A stretch of 64,000 bases of DNA from an uncultured Nitrospirales bacterium (lineage in GTDB: Bacteria > Nitrospirota > Nitrospiria > Nitrospirales > UBA8639), in assembly GCA_958295805.1 (NCBI GenBank), contig OY282373.1, positions 467,001 to 531,000 of the forward strand, given 5' to 3'. Positions 33,629 through 41,983 of the stretch are shown in pieces. Below the pieces are notes generated by a model, which saw nothing but the letters and a program-made list of their open reading frames with translations, was not told the origin of the DNA and searched no databases. Every line of letters begins with the position of its first letter. Positions within the stretch are counted from its first letter, which is position 1. The position numbers and the translations under genes were made by a program.

Positions 33629-34058
33629 CCAGCACAGAAATCTGGCAATTCAGGTGGTGAAAGCGCTTGAGTCCCGATATCCACTGATGTCGTTTATTGC
33701 TGACGTGCAGCAGAAGCCCGGCGACCCAGTGCCTCCCGTAATTGATGGGTTCCACCCGGATGTGTATGCCACCCAAAAGTCAGGCAGTTCGATTGTCATT
33801 GCTGAGGCCAAGACTGATGGCGACCTTGACAACAAACATACCAACAACCAAGTAGTGTCTTTTGTCAATTATCTTGAACGAAGAAGAAATGGTTTTTTCT
33901 TCTTGTCGGTAACTGGTTGCGGAGCTAATCGTGCCAAGACCTTATTGCGGTTTGTATGTCAAGTCACGCATGTGACGAGTACAGCCATTGGAGTATTCGA
34001 TGGCTGTGACTTTTGGTCGCTAGATTCAAGGAACAGGGCAACGTGGCATTTAAGCTAA
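33600..34058 (+). CDS. small PD-(D/E)XK nuclease-like protein
   Basis: 152 residues (147 if the ATG at 33615 is used). I recognise no family. The segment DGFHPDVYATQ followed by SIVIAEAKTDGDLDN fits a PD-(D/E)XK nuclease core, with Asp, then Glu-x-Lys, followed by a helix (NNQVVSFVNYLE). The size fits a single nuclease domain, as in Vsr- or Hjc-like folds. It overlaps the upstream ParB-like gene by 29 nt and the helicase gene by 16 nt, so all three are translated together. A nuclease beside a SNF2 helicase suggests a split restriction-like machine. Catalysis is inferred from motif only. Confidence 0.5.
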   Translation: MGCLKMSQSDQHRNLAIQVVKALESRYPLMSFIADVQQKPGDPVPPVIDGFHPDVYATQKSGSSIVIAEAKTDGDLDNKHTNNQVVSFVNYLERRRNGFFFLSVTGCGANRAKTLLRFVCQVTHVTSTAIGVFDGCDFWSLDSRNRATWHLS

Positions 34059-35509
34059 GAAAATCGCCCATGCTGAGCGCCAAATATGACGCTTACCCAT
34101 ATCAGCTTGATGCTGTCAGGGCAGTGCAATCTTTGTCGCACGCTGCGATATTTCATGAACAGGGACTAGGCAAGACAAAAATCGCGATTGATCTGATGTT
34201 GTTATGGCTAAGCGAAGATGTTGTCGATACCGTGTTCGTGGTCACCAAAAAGACGTTGGTTCAAAATTGGTTTGATGAATTGGTGTCACACTCGCATGTC
34301 ACACCTAGAATTCTGTCAGATAACCGTCGAGAAAACAGCATTGCCTTGAACTCGCCAGTACTGGTTTACATCATGAACTACGAAGTTGTATCGACAAACC
34401 TTGATCTCATACGTGAGTTCCTTGGAACCTGCCAAGTGGGAGCAATCCTGGACGAAAGTCAGAAGATTAAGAACCCAGAATCAAAGCTCTCGGTCTGTTT
34501 TCATTCCATAGCCGACAAATTTGTGCGTCGCATCATCATGACCGGAACTCCTGTGGCTAATCGCCCCTATGACATTTGGTCCCAAATCAAGTTTCTCGAC
34601 AATGGTAAATCGCTTGGTGATTCGTTTGCCGAATTCAAAACAGCACTTGATTTGCCACTTAGATCTGTTTCGGTGTCTGAGTATGGCAGGCGGTTAGCTG
34701 ATGTTATGGGCAGGATCAAGCATTTCTCGGTACGAGATACAAAGCGCACAGCAGGTATCGAACTTCCTGATAAAACCATTCTAACTCATTTTGTCGAACT
34801 GGCACCTCACCAATCTGCAATATATATTGCTTACAGAGACGAGATGGCTTACGAGTTTGATGGCGTCGGCGGTCTTGTCATTGATGACGCCGAAGATATT
34901 TTGAAACGTCTGTTGCGCTTGGTGCAATGCGCATCGAATCCTGCTCTTGTGGATGAAACCTATAATGAGCTTCCTGGAAAATATCCGAAGCTGGTTGAGT
35001 TATTTGGTGATATTGATCTTCAGTCGAACAAAGCTATTATATGGACCGGATTTGTCAACAATGTCGAATGGTTGAACAAAAAACTAAACCAGTTCATGCC
35101 GCAGATGGTGCATGGCTATATGTCCGTTTCTGATCGAAACGAATCAATTAGAAAATTCAAGACGGATAATGGTTGCAGAATTTTGTTAGCTACTCCAGGC
35201 GCAGCAAAGGAAGGATTGACCTTAACCGTTGCGAATCACGCAATATTCTATGACCGCGGATTTAGCCTTGATGACTATCTTCAAGCACAGGATCGCATCC
35301 ATCGAATTTCACAAGCTGAAGAGTGTTTCGTGCATAATCTCATCGCTAAGGACACCATTGATGAGTGGGTGGACATGTTGCTTAATGCCAAGTATCAAGC
35401 CGCTCAGTTAACGCAGGGCGATATACTGCGCGAGGAATTTGGCGCGATGTTTACGTGTGATCTGTCAGAGGCATTGACACAAATACTTTCACCTCCCGGA
35501 CATTCGTAA
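34043..35509 (+). CDS. SNF2-family DNA helicase/translocase
   Basis: 488 residues from the GTG at 34043, chosen for AAGGA 10 nt upstream; a TTG at 34013 and an ATG at 34070 are alternatives. The core is complete: PYQLDAVRAV (Q-like), HEQGLGKTKIAIDL (Walker A), VVTKKTLVQNW (Ia), AILDESQKIKN (motif II, DESQ), IMTGTPVAN (III), KAIIWTGF (IV), LLATPGAAKEGLTL (V) and QAQDRIHRISQ (VI). This is a compact SNF2 protein without accessory domains. Such proteins translocate on duplex DNA in several defence systems (DISARM, Dpd). The gene is AT-rich like its neighbours. Confidence 0.88.
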   Translation: MAFKLRKSPMLSAKYDAYPYQLDAVRAVQSLSHAAIFHEQGLGKTKIAIDLMLLWLSEDVVDTVFVVTKKTLVQNWFDELVSHSHVTPRILSDNRRENSIALNSPVLVYIMNYEVVSTNLDLIREFLGTCQVGAILDESQKIKNPESKLSVCFHSIADKFVRRIIMTGTPVANRPYDIWSQIKFLDNGKSLGDSFAEFKTALDLPLRSVSVSEYGRRLADVMGRIKHFSVRDTKRTAGIELPDKTILTHFVELAPHQSAIYIAYRDEMAYEFDGVGGLVIDDAEDILKRLLRLVQCASNPALVDETYNELPGKYPKLVELFGDIDLQSNKAIIWTGFVNNVEWLNKKLNQFMPQMVHGYMSVSDRNESIRKFKTDNGCRILLATPGAAKEGLTLTVANHAIFYDRGFSLDDYLQAQDRIHRISQAEECFVHNLIAKDTIDEWVDMLLNAKYQAAQLTQGDILREEFGAMFTCDLSEALTQILSPPGHS

Positions 35510-35534
35510 CATTTGTTATGGAGGATCACAAAGC

Positions 35535-36545
35535 ATGAGAGAGAAAGATATGAAAATTCTTGGTGAAACCATCCAGCTAACCAATGACTACCTCGAAATA
35601 AGTAATCTCAAGTTCCTGAAAGATAACCCGAGAGTATATGCCTGTACGCATGGTGAACCCAATTTCGATGACCTAACTGATGAAGAACAACAAGACAAAA
35701 TATTTCAAAAGCTCCTGCAAGAGCCGAGCGTCAAGAATTTGAAGCCCGAAGTGAAACGACATGACGGTCTTATGGAGCCGATATTAGTTCGCCACGACAC
35801 CCAAGAAGTCATAGAGGGTAATTCCCGATTGGCTGTTTATCGACAACTGCAGCAGGAGAAGGCTGAGGGTGAATGGGGACTTATTCCTTGTGACATAGTA
35901 AGCAGTCTGACAGATGAGCAACAAGCAGCTTTCCTAAATCAGATTCATGTCAAAGGCAAAACATCGTGGTCTGCTTACGAGAAGGCCAATTTTGCTTTTG
36001 TACGATTCCACCGCGAAATTAGCATTAAAAAGATTGCAGAGACATTTGGCGAAACGGAACTCGAGATCAAAAAAAGAGTCGAAATTATTTCCAAGATGCA
36101 AGAAAACGGAGATAATGACATATCTCATTTCGCCTATTACGATGTGCTTGTGCGAAATCGGCAGATATCTGTGTCGATAACTGACAATATCGAATTGCGA
36201 GACTTTCTTTTAAAAAATATCAAGGAGCTTAGTCCTGATGACAGTGAAGTTGAATTTACTTCACAAGATCTTCGGGATAAGTTGCCGACGATTATTTCCA
36301 AACCGAAAGTACTGAAAAAGTACATTAACGGTACGGTGACTCTTGACGAAGGCTATCAAGATGCGAAGATCAGTGGCGCACATGAGAGAGTCAAACAGGC
36401 ACATCAACGTCTAAGTGATATTACGGAAAAAGAGCTTAAACAGCTAGATAACAATGCATTGAATTCATTGGAGCAGGATGTTCGCAAATTAAACAGAACC
36501 GTTCAGCGTATCAATGACATGATTGGGAAGATCAAAGATGGATGA
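35535..36545 (+). CDS. second ParB/Srx-fold protein of the cassette
   Basis: 336 residues, ATG at 35535 with GGAGG about 11 nt upstream. ISNLKFLKDNPRVYA, then LMEPILVRHDTQEVIEGNSRLAVYRQL gives the ParB-like fold with a GNSRL box. KGKTSWSAYEKANFAFVRFH matches the WPAYEKARYLHY stretch of the first cassette gene at the same relative position, so the two are distant paralogues. KKIAETFGETELEIKKRVEI looks like a helix-turn-helix. The C-terminus (LKQLDNNALNSLEQDVRKLN) is a probable coiled coil. The two proteins may form a heteromer around DNA with the SNF2 enzyme. Function unknown. Confidence 0.6.
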   Translation: MREKDMKILGETIQLTNDYLEISNLKFLKDNPRVYACTHGEPNFDDLTDEEQQDKIFQKLLQEPSVKNLKPEVKRHDGLMEPILVRHDTQEVIEGNSRLAVYRQLQQEKAEGEWGLIPCDIVSSLTDEQQAAFLNQIHVKGKTSWSAYEKANFAFVRFHREISIKKIAETFGETELEIKKRVEIISKMQENGDNDISHFAYYDVLVRNRQISVSITDNIELRDFLLKNIKELSPDDSEVEFTSQDLRDKLPTIISKPKVLKKYINGTVTLDEGYQDAKISGAHERVKQAHQRLSDITEKELKQLDNNALNSLEQDVRKLNRTVQRINDMIGKIKDG

Positions 36546-36634
36546 GTCAGTTCAAAATACTACCGACAGCATTTGGCTAAATAAAATTTGCACCGGATAA
36601 AATTTCTACGCTTACTAAAGTAACAAGCAACCTC

Positions 36635-38278
36635 ATGAATCCGAAAAACATCCTGCTAATTGAACCCGGGTATCCGAATAAGTACCCACCGCTTGGCTTG
36701 ATGAAGTTGGCTGCGTACCACGGCCCCCGTGGTCGGGGTGACCGTGTAAAGTTCGTGAAGGGTGCAACACCTGCGATATTGGATCAAGCGTGGGACCGTG
36801 TCTACGTGACCACGCTGTTCAGCTTCGAATGGGCACGGACGGCGGGAGCGATCGATTTCGCTATTCTGGCGGCGGGTAACCAATCGGAACGGGTCTTTGT
36901 TGGTGGCATCGCTGCCTCACTGATGTATGATGAGTTCGTGAAAGAGCCGCGATGGGCGGGCGTCCGCTTTATCAAGGGACTGTTGGACCGCCCACCAGCG
37001 TTGGCACTGGCCTTATCAGCGACCGATGGGGATTTCGGCGTTGACGACTTGGGTGGCATGCCTATTGAGGAGCGGGTGCCGGATTACAGTATTCTTGACC
37101 AGATTGACTACCGCTATCCGGTGCATGATGCGTATTTTGGCTACGCCTCGCGGGGCTGCGTCAGACAATGTGCCTTCTGTGGCGTTCCGAAACTGGAAGG
37201 GGCGCAACGGGAAATGCCCCCACTAGCGAGGCTCGTCAACGGAATCGATGTCGCGCATGGGACGAAAAAAGACCTCGTGTTGATGGATAACAACATCACA
37301 GCCTCCGCACGGTTCAAGGAAGTGATGGCCGAAATCCGTGCCCTCGGGTTCACCGCAGGGGCAAAACTCAGCCGCAATGGCAGGCAGCCCGTCAAGCGCC
37401 GGGTCGATTTCAACCAGGGAGTCGATGCCCGTATTCTCGCTAAGACCCCGATGTTTTTGCGCGAGATGGCGACCATCTGCATCAACCCGTTGAGGGTCGC
37501 GTTTGACCATATCGGTCTCAGGACGGTCTATGAAACATCTGTCCGCATGGCGGTCGATCATGGTATTACGGCCTTGTCCAACTATTTGCTGTACAATTTT
37601 ATGGACACCCCTGCTGATTTGTATGAACGGATGAGGCTCAATATTCGCATGAATGAGGAATTGGGAATCCGTATTTGGTCGTTCCCGATGCGGTATCAGC
37701 CTATCACCCTGAAAGACCGCTCGCATGTCGGAGAGCACTGGAATCGGTATGTTCTTCGTTCTTTCCAGATCATGCTGCAAGCCACTCGCGGTATTGTCAG
37801 CGGAAGCCAGTCCTTCTTCATGCGGGCCTATGGTGATGACCGGCGGGCGTTCGAGCGATTATTGAGTCTTCCGCACGCCTTCATTTTTCACCGTGACTAC
37901 TATGAGAAGGGTGCAGGACAGCCGGTCCGTGACGAATACATGGCGTTACGTCGCCGCTTCTCGGAACGTCAAGAACGGGAATTGATCCATCTTCTGTCTG
38001 TACCTACGGAAGCGACGGAACTCCGGCGTGACTATTACCAGCGGTTGGCCAAAGACCGCGGGCTTGATCCCCTCATCCGACGAGTTCTGCGGTTTCACAT
38101 CCTGGATACCAAGGACGGACCGATGGCCGACGGCATATCCGATTTGCCACGGTTTCTCACGTTCGATTCAGACCTCAGTATGCCTGAACAGTCTGAGACC
38201 GTTGAAGATGCCGGCCTGTTCGACCATGAACACGTGCTGGAACAGGATGACAAGCGTCGAGTGAAGACGGCGAACTGA
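36635..38278 (+). CDS. radical SAM enzyme with B12-binding-like N-terminus
   Basis: 547 residues. The N-terminus (ILLIEPGYPNKYPPLGLMKLAAYH) resembles the cobalamin-binding-like domain of B12-dependent radical SAM proteins, although no clear DxHxxG is seen. The cluster motif is SRGCVRQCAFCGVPKLEG, i.e. CxxxCxxC at about residues 172-179. LVLMDNNITAS is the next beta strand of the barrel, and RVDFNQGVDARIL follows as in MiaB/MTase-like members. The substrate is unknown; base, protein or small-molecule modification are all possible. It has higher GC than the four genes before it and starts about 90 bp after them. Radical SAM enzymes are rare in defence loci. Confidence 0.75.
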   Translation: MNPKNILLIEPGYPNKYPPLGLMKLAAYHGPRGRGDRVKFVKGATPAILDQAWDRVYVTTLFSFEWARTAGAIDFAILAAGNQSERVFVGGIAASLMYDEFVKEPRWAGVRFIKGLLDRPPALALALSATDGDFGVDDLGGMPIEERVPDYSILDQIDYRYPVHDAYFGYASRGCVRQCAFCGVPKLEGAQREMPPLARLVNGIDVAHGTKKDLVLMDNNITASARFKEVMAEIRALGFTAGAKLSRNGRQPVKRRVDFNQGVDARILAKTPMFLREMATICINPLRVAFDHIGLRTVYETSVRMAVDHGITALSNYLLYNFMDTPADLYERMRLNIRMNEELGIRIWSFPMRYQPITLKDRSHVGEHWNRYVLRSFQIMLQATRGIVSGSQSFFMRAYGDDRRAFERLLSLPHAFIFHRDYYEKGAGQPVRDEYMALRRRFSERQERELIHLLSVPTEATELRRDYYQRLAKDRGLDPLIRRVLRFHILDTKDGPMADGISDLPRFLTFDSDLSMPEQSETVEDAGLFDHEHVLEQDDKRRVKTAN

Positions 38279-38299
38279 CCAGTATTCCGGGGGGATGAA

Positions 38300-39841
38300 A
38301 TGCCAAACGCAGACGCACCGGAATCGTTGGTAGGCGGCGACTTATTCAACCTCATCACTGCGGGTCTGTACGACAATCCACTGGTCATCTATCGTGAATA
38401 CATCCAGAATGCGGCTGACGCAATCGTCTCCGCTGGGGACACGGTGAACGGGAAGGTCGAGGTCGACATTGATCCGTCTGGGTTGCGCGTGAAGATTCGA
38501 GACAACGGGTCTGGCTTGTCACACGAAGCAGCAGTCAGGGAACTGCTACCCATCGCTAGGAGCCAAAAGCGACGAAAAACCGATAGAGGGTTTCGCGGAA
38601 TTGGACGCTTGTCGGGACTCGCTTTCGCTGAGTCTGTGACGTTCTTAACACGTGCCGAAAGTGAACGTCCTGCCACCCGTATCGTCTGGAATGGCCCCAA
38701 ACTCCGCAAGTGCATCACTGAGACTGGAAAGATAGAACGCGCGATTCGTGAGTGCGTCAGAATTGAGACCGTGGCTGGCTTGGACTATCCCGCCCATTTC
38801 TTCGAGGTTGAAGTCGGCGGTGTCGGGCGGCACGCTGCGGGGCTGATACTTAACCGGGAAGCCGTCCGAACGTACATTGGGGAAGTTTGTCCCGTTCCGA
38901 TGGCGACGATATTCCCATTCGCGTCAGACATCGAAAACCTCTTCGGAGAGAATGAGGCACCACTGGCGCTAGATATCATCTTTGACGGCGAATGCATGCC
39001 CATCACGCGACGATATGGCGAGATGATTCGATTGTCGCAAGACCGACAGGACTGCTTCAGGGAATTTGAAGAAATCGACATTCCCTCTGCAGACAGAAGC
39101 GAAAGTGCTGCCGTTGGCTGGGTCGCTCATTCATCATACCTCGGCGCGATACCAAAAGAGGCTGGGATTCGGGGCGTTCGAGCACGTGTAGGAAACATAC
39201 AGATTGGCAGTGAGTCTGTTTTTGATCGCCTCTTTCAAGATGAAAGATTCAATCGCTGGTGCGTCGGCGAGATTCACATTGTGGACCCGCGTATCGTTCC
39301 GAACGGACGACGCGATTACTTTGAACCTGGGCCGCACACGCGAAATCTTGAAAATCAGCTTGCCGCCGTTATCCATAGAATAGTGACTCGATGCCGGAAG
39401 GCATCGGCGATGCGCAACAAAAAGCGGAAGTTTCTGTCTACACTACGCCAAATGGAGGAAACCTATGATCTTGCGGTCTCCGGATATCTATTACCTAAAG
39501 ATGCGAAAGCCATGGTCAGACAGGTGTTGAACCGTCTCCGGGATATCCGCGATGAGAACCTCGATCCAAAAAATGGCCACACGAAAGATGATCTTGAGCA
39601 GCTAGAGGCGATGGGGATGAAATTGGACAACTTCAAACCTAGGACTAGCCGGCCGATATTCAGAAATATCACGGATTCTGAGATATCGACCTACCGAAAG
39701 ATTTTTCAAACCTTGGCGGAGGTATCGCAATCACCACACGCCGCAAAAGAAATGATTGAGGCCATCCTGTCGCACACCCATGAAATTGGTTCCTCCAATA
39801 TTGCCGCCCGATCGAGTCGCACCTTCCGGTCGAAGGGATGA
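38300..39841 (+). CDS. HSP90-like GHKL ATPase
   Basis: 513 residues, start 21 nt after the radical SAM stop. The Bergerat ATP-binding fold is complete at the N-terminus: YREYIQNAADAI (N box, with Glu, Asn and Asp), IRDNGSGL (G1, DxGxG) and GFRGIGRLSGLAFA (G2). The layout follows the HSP90/HtpG N-terminal and middle domains: IHIVDPRIVPNGRRDYFE resembles the middle-domain catalytic loop with an Arg. The C-terminal 150 residues are helical and unrecognised. HSP90-like proteins act as ATP-driven clamps; one could regulate or load the cassette enzymes. Another GHKL protein is encoded at 63325. Confidence 0.78.
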   Translation: MPNADAPESLVGGDLFNLITAGLYDNPLVIYREYIQNAADAIVSAGDTVNGKVEVDIDPSGLRVKIRDNGSGLSHEAAVRELLPIARSQKRRKTDRGFRGIGRLSGLAFAESVTFLTRAESERPATRIVWNGPKLRKCITETGKIERAIRECVRIETVAGLDYPAHFFEVEVGGVGRHAAGLILNREAVRTYIGEVCPVPMATIFPFASDIENLFGENEAPLALDIIFDGECMPITRRYGEMIRLSQDRQDCFREFEEIDIPSADRSESAAVGWVAHSSYLGAIPKEAGIRGVRARVGNIQIGSESVFDRLFQDERFNRWCVGEIHIVDPRIVPNGRRDYFEPGPHTRNLENQLAAVIHRIVTRCRKASAMRNKKRKFLSTLRQMEETYDLAVSGYLLPKDAKAMVRQVLNRLRDIRDENLDPKNGHTKDDLEQLEAMGMKLDNFKPRTSRPIFRNITDSEISTYRKIFQTLAEVSQSPHAAKEMIEAILSHTHEIGSSNIAARSSRTFRSKG

Positions 39842-39987
39842 GGTGATACGCACTCAAACCCCTTTTAAGAAAGTGATCGATCTTTTCTGGTATGGAAACG
39901 CGAATTCATGCGATTGATGATCTTTTCTGGGGATACAAAGAGAGAAGAAATGGGGTTGAATAGTTCGATGTTTGATAAAGAGAGACA

Positions 39988-40656
39988 CTACCCCACCAAG
40001 AACGAAACAAGGTCGTTCGGGCTTTCGCAGTAATAATCGGGATGCAAGGCCAGGACTTTTTCTCGGTGGCCGTAGCCGTAGCCGATGGCGCATGAAGAGA
40101 TTCCGGCGGCTTGGGCGGCGCGGATGTCGTTTGTACTGTCTCCTACGAATATGGCTTCTTCCGGGCGAACGGCGAGTTTGTCCAGCGTGCGTAACACCAT
40201 GCCCGGATCGGGTTTTAAGTCCGTCTGGTCCAACGGGCCTTCGATGGATGCAAACTGCTCCTGGACCTTCAACCCCTCAACGATTCGTAAGGTGTATTCC
40301 AACGATTTATTGGTGGCCAGGGCTTTGAGCTGTGTCTCCATCATGTGGCCGAAGAGGCGTTCAAGTCCCGGGTAGAGTTGCGTGGTATCCAGACAATGGG
40401 TCAGATAATGCCGTCGGAAGATGCGCAGCGACTCTTCATAGCGTGCGTCATTTTCTTCCCCGACGGCTGACCGCAACAACCGCTTGACCCCGTCGCCGAC
40501 GAAGGTAAAAATTTCTTCAGGTGCCCGCGTGGGCAACGCCAGGTCGCTGAGCGTGAGATTGACGGACGTGGCAATGTCATGCTTGGAATCGATGAGGGTG
40601 CCGTCAACATCAAAAATCACCAACCGCACGGCTTCGGGAAGAACGCCGGGCGTCAC
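39988..40656 (-). CDS. HAD hydrolase, phosphoglycolate phosphatase-like
   Basis: 222 residues. The HAD motifs are complete: VIFDVDGTLIDS (motif I nucleophile Asp), LKALATNK (motif II Thr), LKPDPGMV (motif III Lys) and AIFVGDSTNDIRAAQAAG (motif IV Asp pair). A helical cap lies between motifs I and II. This is the Gph/PpaX type that removes phosphate from phosphoglycolate or related small molecules. It overlaps the upstream 195-residue gene by 4 nt, and is the last gene of a run ftsK-lolA-unknown-HAD on the minus strand. Confidence 0.88.
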   Translation of the reverse strand: MTPGVLPEAVRLVIFDVDGTLIDSKHDIATSVNLTLSDLALPTRAPEEIFTFVGDGVKRLLRSAVGEENDARYEESLRIFRRHYLTHCLDTTQLYPGLERLFGHMMETQLKALATNKSLEYTLRIVEGLKVQEQFASIEGPLDQTDLKPDPGMVLRTLDKLAVRPEEAIFVGDSTNDIRAAQAAGISSCAIGYGYGHREKVLALHPDYYCESPNDLVSFLVG

Positions 40657-41240
40657 GGGTTGCCGGCCTTTTCGACGTCTGCTCTGAGTTTGTCCAACAA
40701 CTGGATTCGCGTTTCATCACGTTCTTGCAAAGCGACGTCTTTCACGAAGTTCATGACGCGCTTGTGTCCGACGTGAGGAGGAAACATCGGCTCGATCATG
40801 CGCCAACGATTGTCAACGGCTCGAATGCGAACGGCGTGTGCTTCTTCCTTGGGATCCGGCACAAACGTCGCGGTTTCCCAATCGACGATCCCGAGAACCT
40901 GAAAGGTGACGGGAATGACGGCTTCCGTGCTGCTGACGATGTCCCATTGCGTGACGTCGTCGTTGACCGAGAATTCCTGAATTACCACGAAGTGCTCCCA
41001 TGCCGGCTCTTCATCCCACGCCACGTAGGGTCTGACGGATTCGTAGGATGGGGCCGTGAGCCGCGCCCCGCGATGGTCCAACGACAGATATTTTTTGATC
41101 ACGTCGGCCGGGTCATTGGTCAGATCACCCGTCAGACCCATGGCGGCCGGGGGAACGAGCCATCCTCCCGTCAGGAACAGGAGCAAGAACACCGTGGCCA
41201 GTGACCAGTGGTCAGTGGTCCGTGACTGGTCACCGGTCAC
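40653..41240 (-). CDS. exported protein of unknown function
   Basis: 195 residues, family not recognised. A hydrophobic segment (LATVFLLLFLTGGWLVPPAAM) is a probable signal peptide or anchor. The rest is soluble: PADVIKKYLSLDHRGARL, VTFQVLGIVDWETATF and WRMIEPMFPPHVG suggest a small beta-rich fold like NTF2-related proteins, only a guess. The first 15 residues (MTGDQSRTTDHWSLA) come from a dispersed GGTCACTGGCCACTGG-type repeat, so the natural start could lie further inside. It overlaps lolA by 4 nt upstream and the HAD gene downstream. Confidence 0.7.
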   Translation of the reverse strand: MTGDQSRTTDHWSLATVFLLLFLTGGWLVPPAAMGLTGDLTNDPADVIKKYLSLDHRGARLTAPSYESVRPYVAWDEEPAWEHFVVIQEFSVNDDVTQWDIVSSTEAVIPVTFQVLGIVDWETATFVPDPKEEAHAVRIRAVDNRWRMIEPMFPPHVGHKRVMNFVKDVALQERDETRIQLLDKLRADVEKAGNP

Positions 41241-41300
41241 TGGCCACCGGCCTCTGTTGAGGAAGAACGTCCCTGCCCTGAGCCTCCGAAGGGTTCGACA
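41195..41300. repeat. dispersed GACCAGTGGCCAC and CCTGAGCCTCCGAAGGG repeats at the lolA end
   Basis: GTGACCAGTGGTCAGTGG, GACTGGTCACCGGTCACTGG and CCACCGGCC form overlapping palindromes, followed by CCCTGAGCCTCCGAAGGGTT. Related tracts lie at 53055-53095 and 56598-56615. Here they are read as protein at both the end of LolA and the start of the next gene. Confidence 0.6.
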
Positions 41301-41983
41301 ATGACGACCCCTTCCGGCGGATTCAACGTCAACACGGTTTCATCCAATCCTGTATTGGCCTTGAAATTGGAAAACCGAAACGTGGACACGTTTCCATTGC
41401 TCTCATGCAAGGCGAGAGACCGAATGAAATAGGTCTCGCGTTGGATGTCCGACACAATCCTGGTCATTGATGAAGGCGCCGAATCGCGGTCGGTTTTGGG
41501 GATGAGCGTCAGCAACGGTAATCCGTCTTCACCGACTTCCCCGTCGCCGGTAGGATGCACGGAAAAATGTTCGGTGATGCGTCCAACCCCCTGCAACAGT
41601 TGAAGGGGCGCTTTGGTCGCCACCATCATGTTCAGGTTGCCTTTGACCACTTGATTATGATGAGGCACGTACACGGCCAACCGATCGTCATGGACGTAAA
41701 TGTGCTCAACCGTCGGTTCCAGATAATCCCATCGGAGGCGACCGGGTTTTTTCAGGTACACGCGCCCGGCCGACCGAATCGGCGTGTCGAAGCCTTCAAT
41801 GCGTAGTTCCTGAGTGAAGTCCGCCTGGAAATCTTCGGTTTGTGCGTATCGGGCCTCCACGTGGCCGATCAACGTCTGAATGGTCTCGTTCTCTTCAAGA
41901 CTCAGGGCAGGTCCCTGGCCCCGTGCGAGCGTGGGCACGAACAAACAACAGACGCATCCCAGCACGATCACGCGGGGCGTCAT
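41237..41983 (-). CDS. lolA: outer membrane lipoprotein carrier protein LolA
   Basis: 248 residues. A signal peptide (VIVLGCVCCLFVPTLARG) precedes the LolA core: FQADFTQELR, GRVYLKKPGRLRWDYLEP, HNQVVKGNL and FRFSNFKANTGLDETVLTLNPPEGV. LolA takes lipoproteins from LolCDE across the periplasm. The last about 19 residues (from EPFGGSGQG on) are encoded by a dispersed genomic repeat and go beyond the family end. It overlaps the ftsK stop by 4 nt (ATGA). Confidence 0.92.
   Translation of the reverse strand: MTPRVIVLGCVCCLFVPTLARGQGPALSLEENETIQTLIGHVEARYAQTEDFQADFTQELRIEGFDTPIRSAGRVYLKKPGRLRWDYLEPTVEHIYVHDDRLAVYVPHHNQVVKGNLNMMVATKAPLQLLQGVGRITEHFSVHPTGDGEVGEDGLPLLTLIPKTDRDSAPSSMTRIVSDIQRETYFIRSLALHESNGNVSTFRFSNFKANTGLDETVLTLNPPEGVVIVEPFGGSGQGRSSSTEAGGQ

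Noticed and set aside
32594-39841. Assignment of the cassette to the Dpd 7-deazaguanine or DISARM systems
   Set aside because: A SNF2 enzyme and ParB-like proteins are shared, but the defining DpdA-like transglycosylase, the DISARM methylase and DUF1998 protein are absent.
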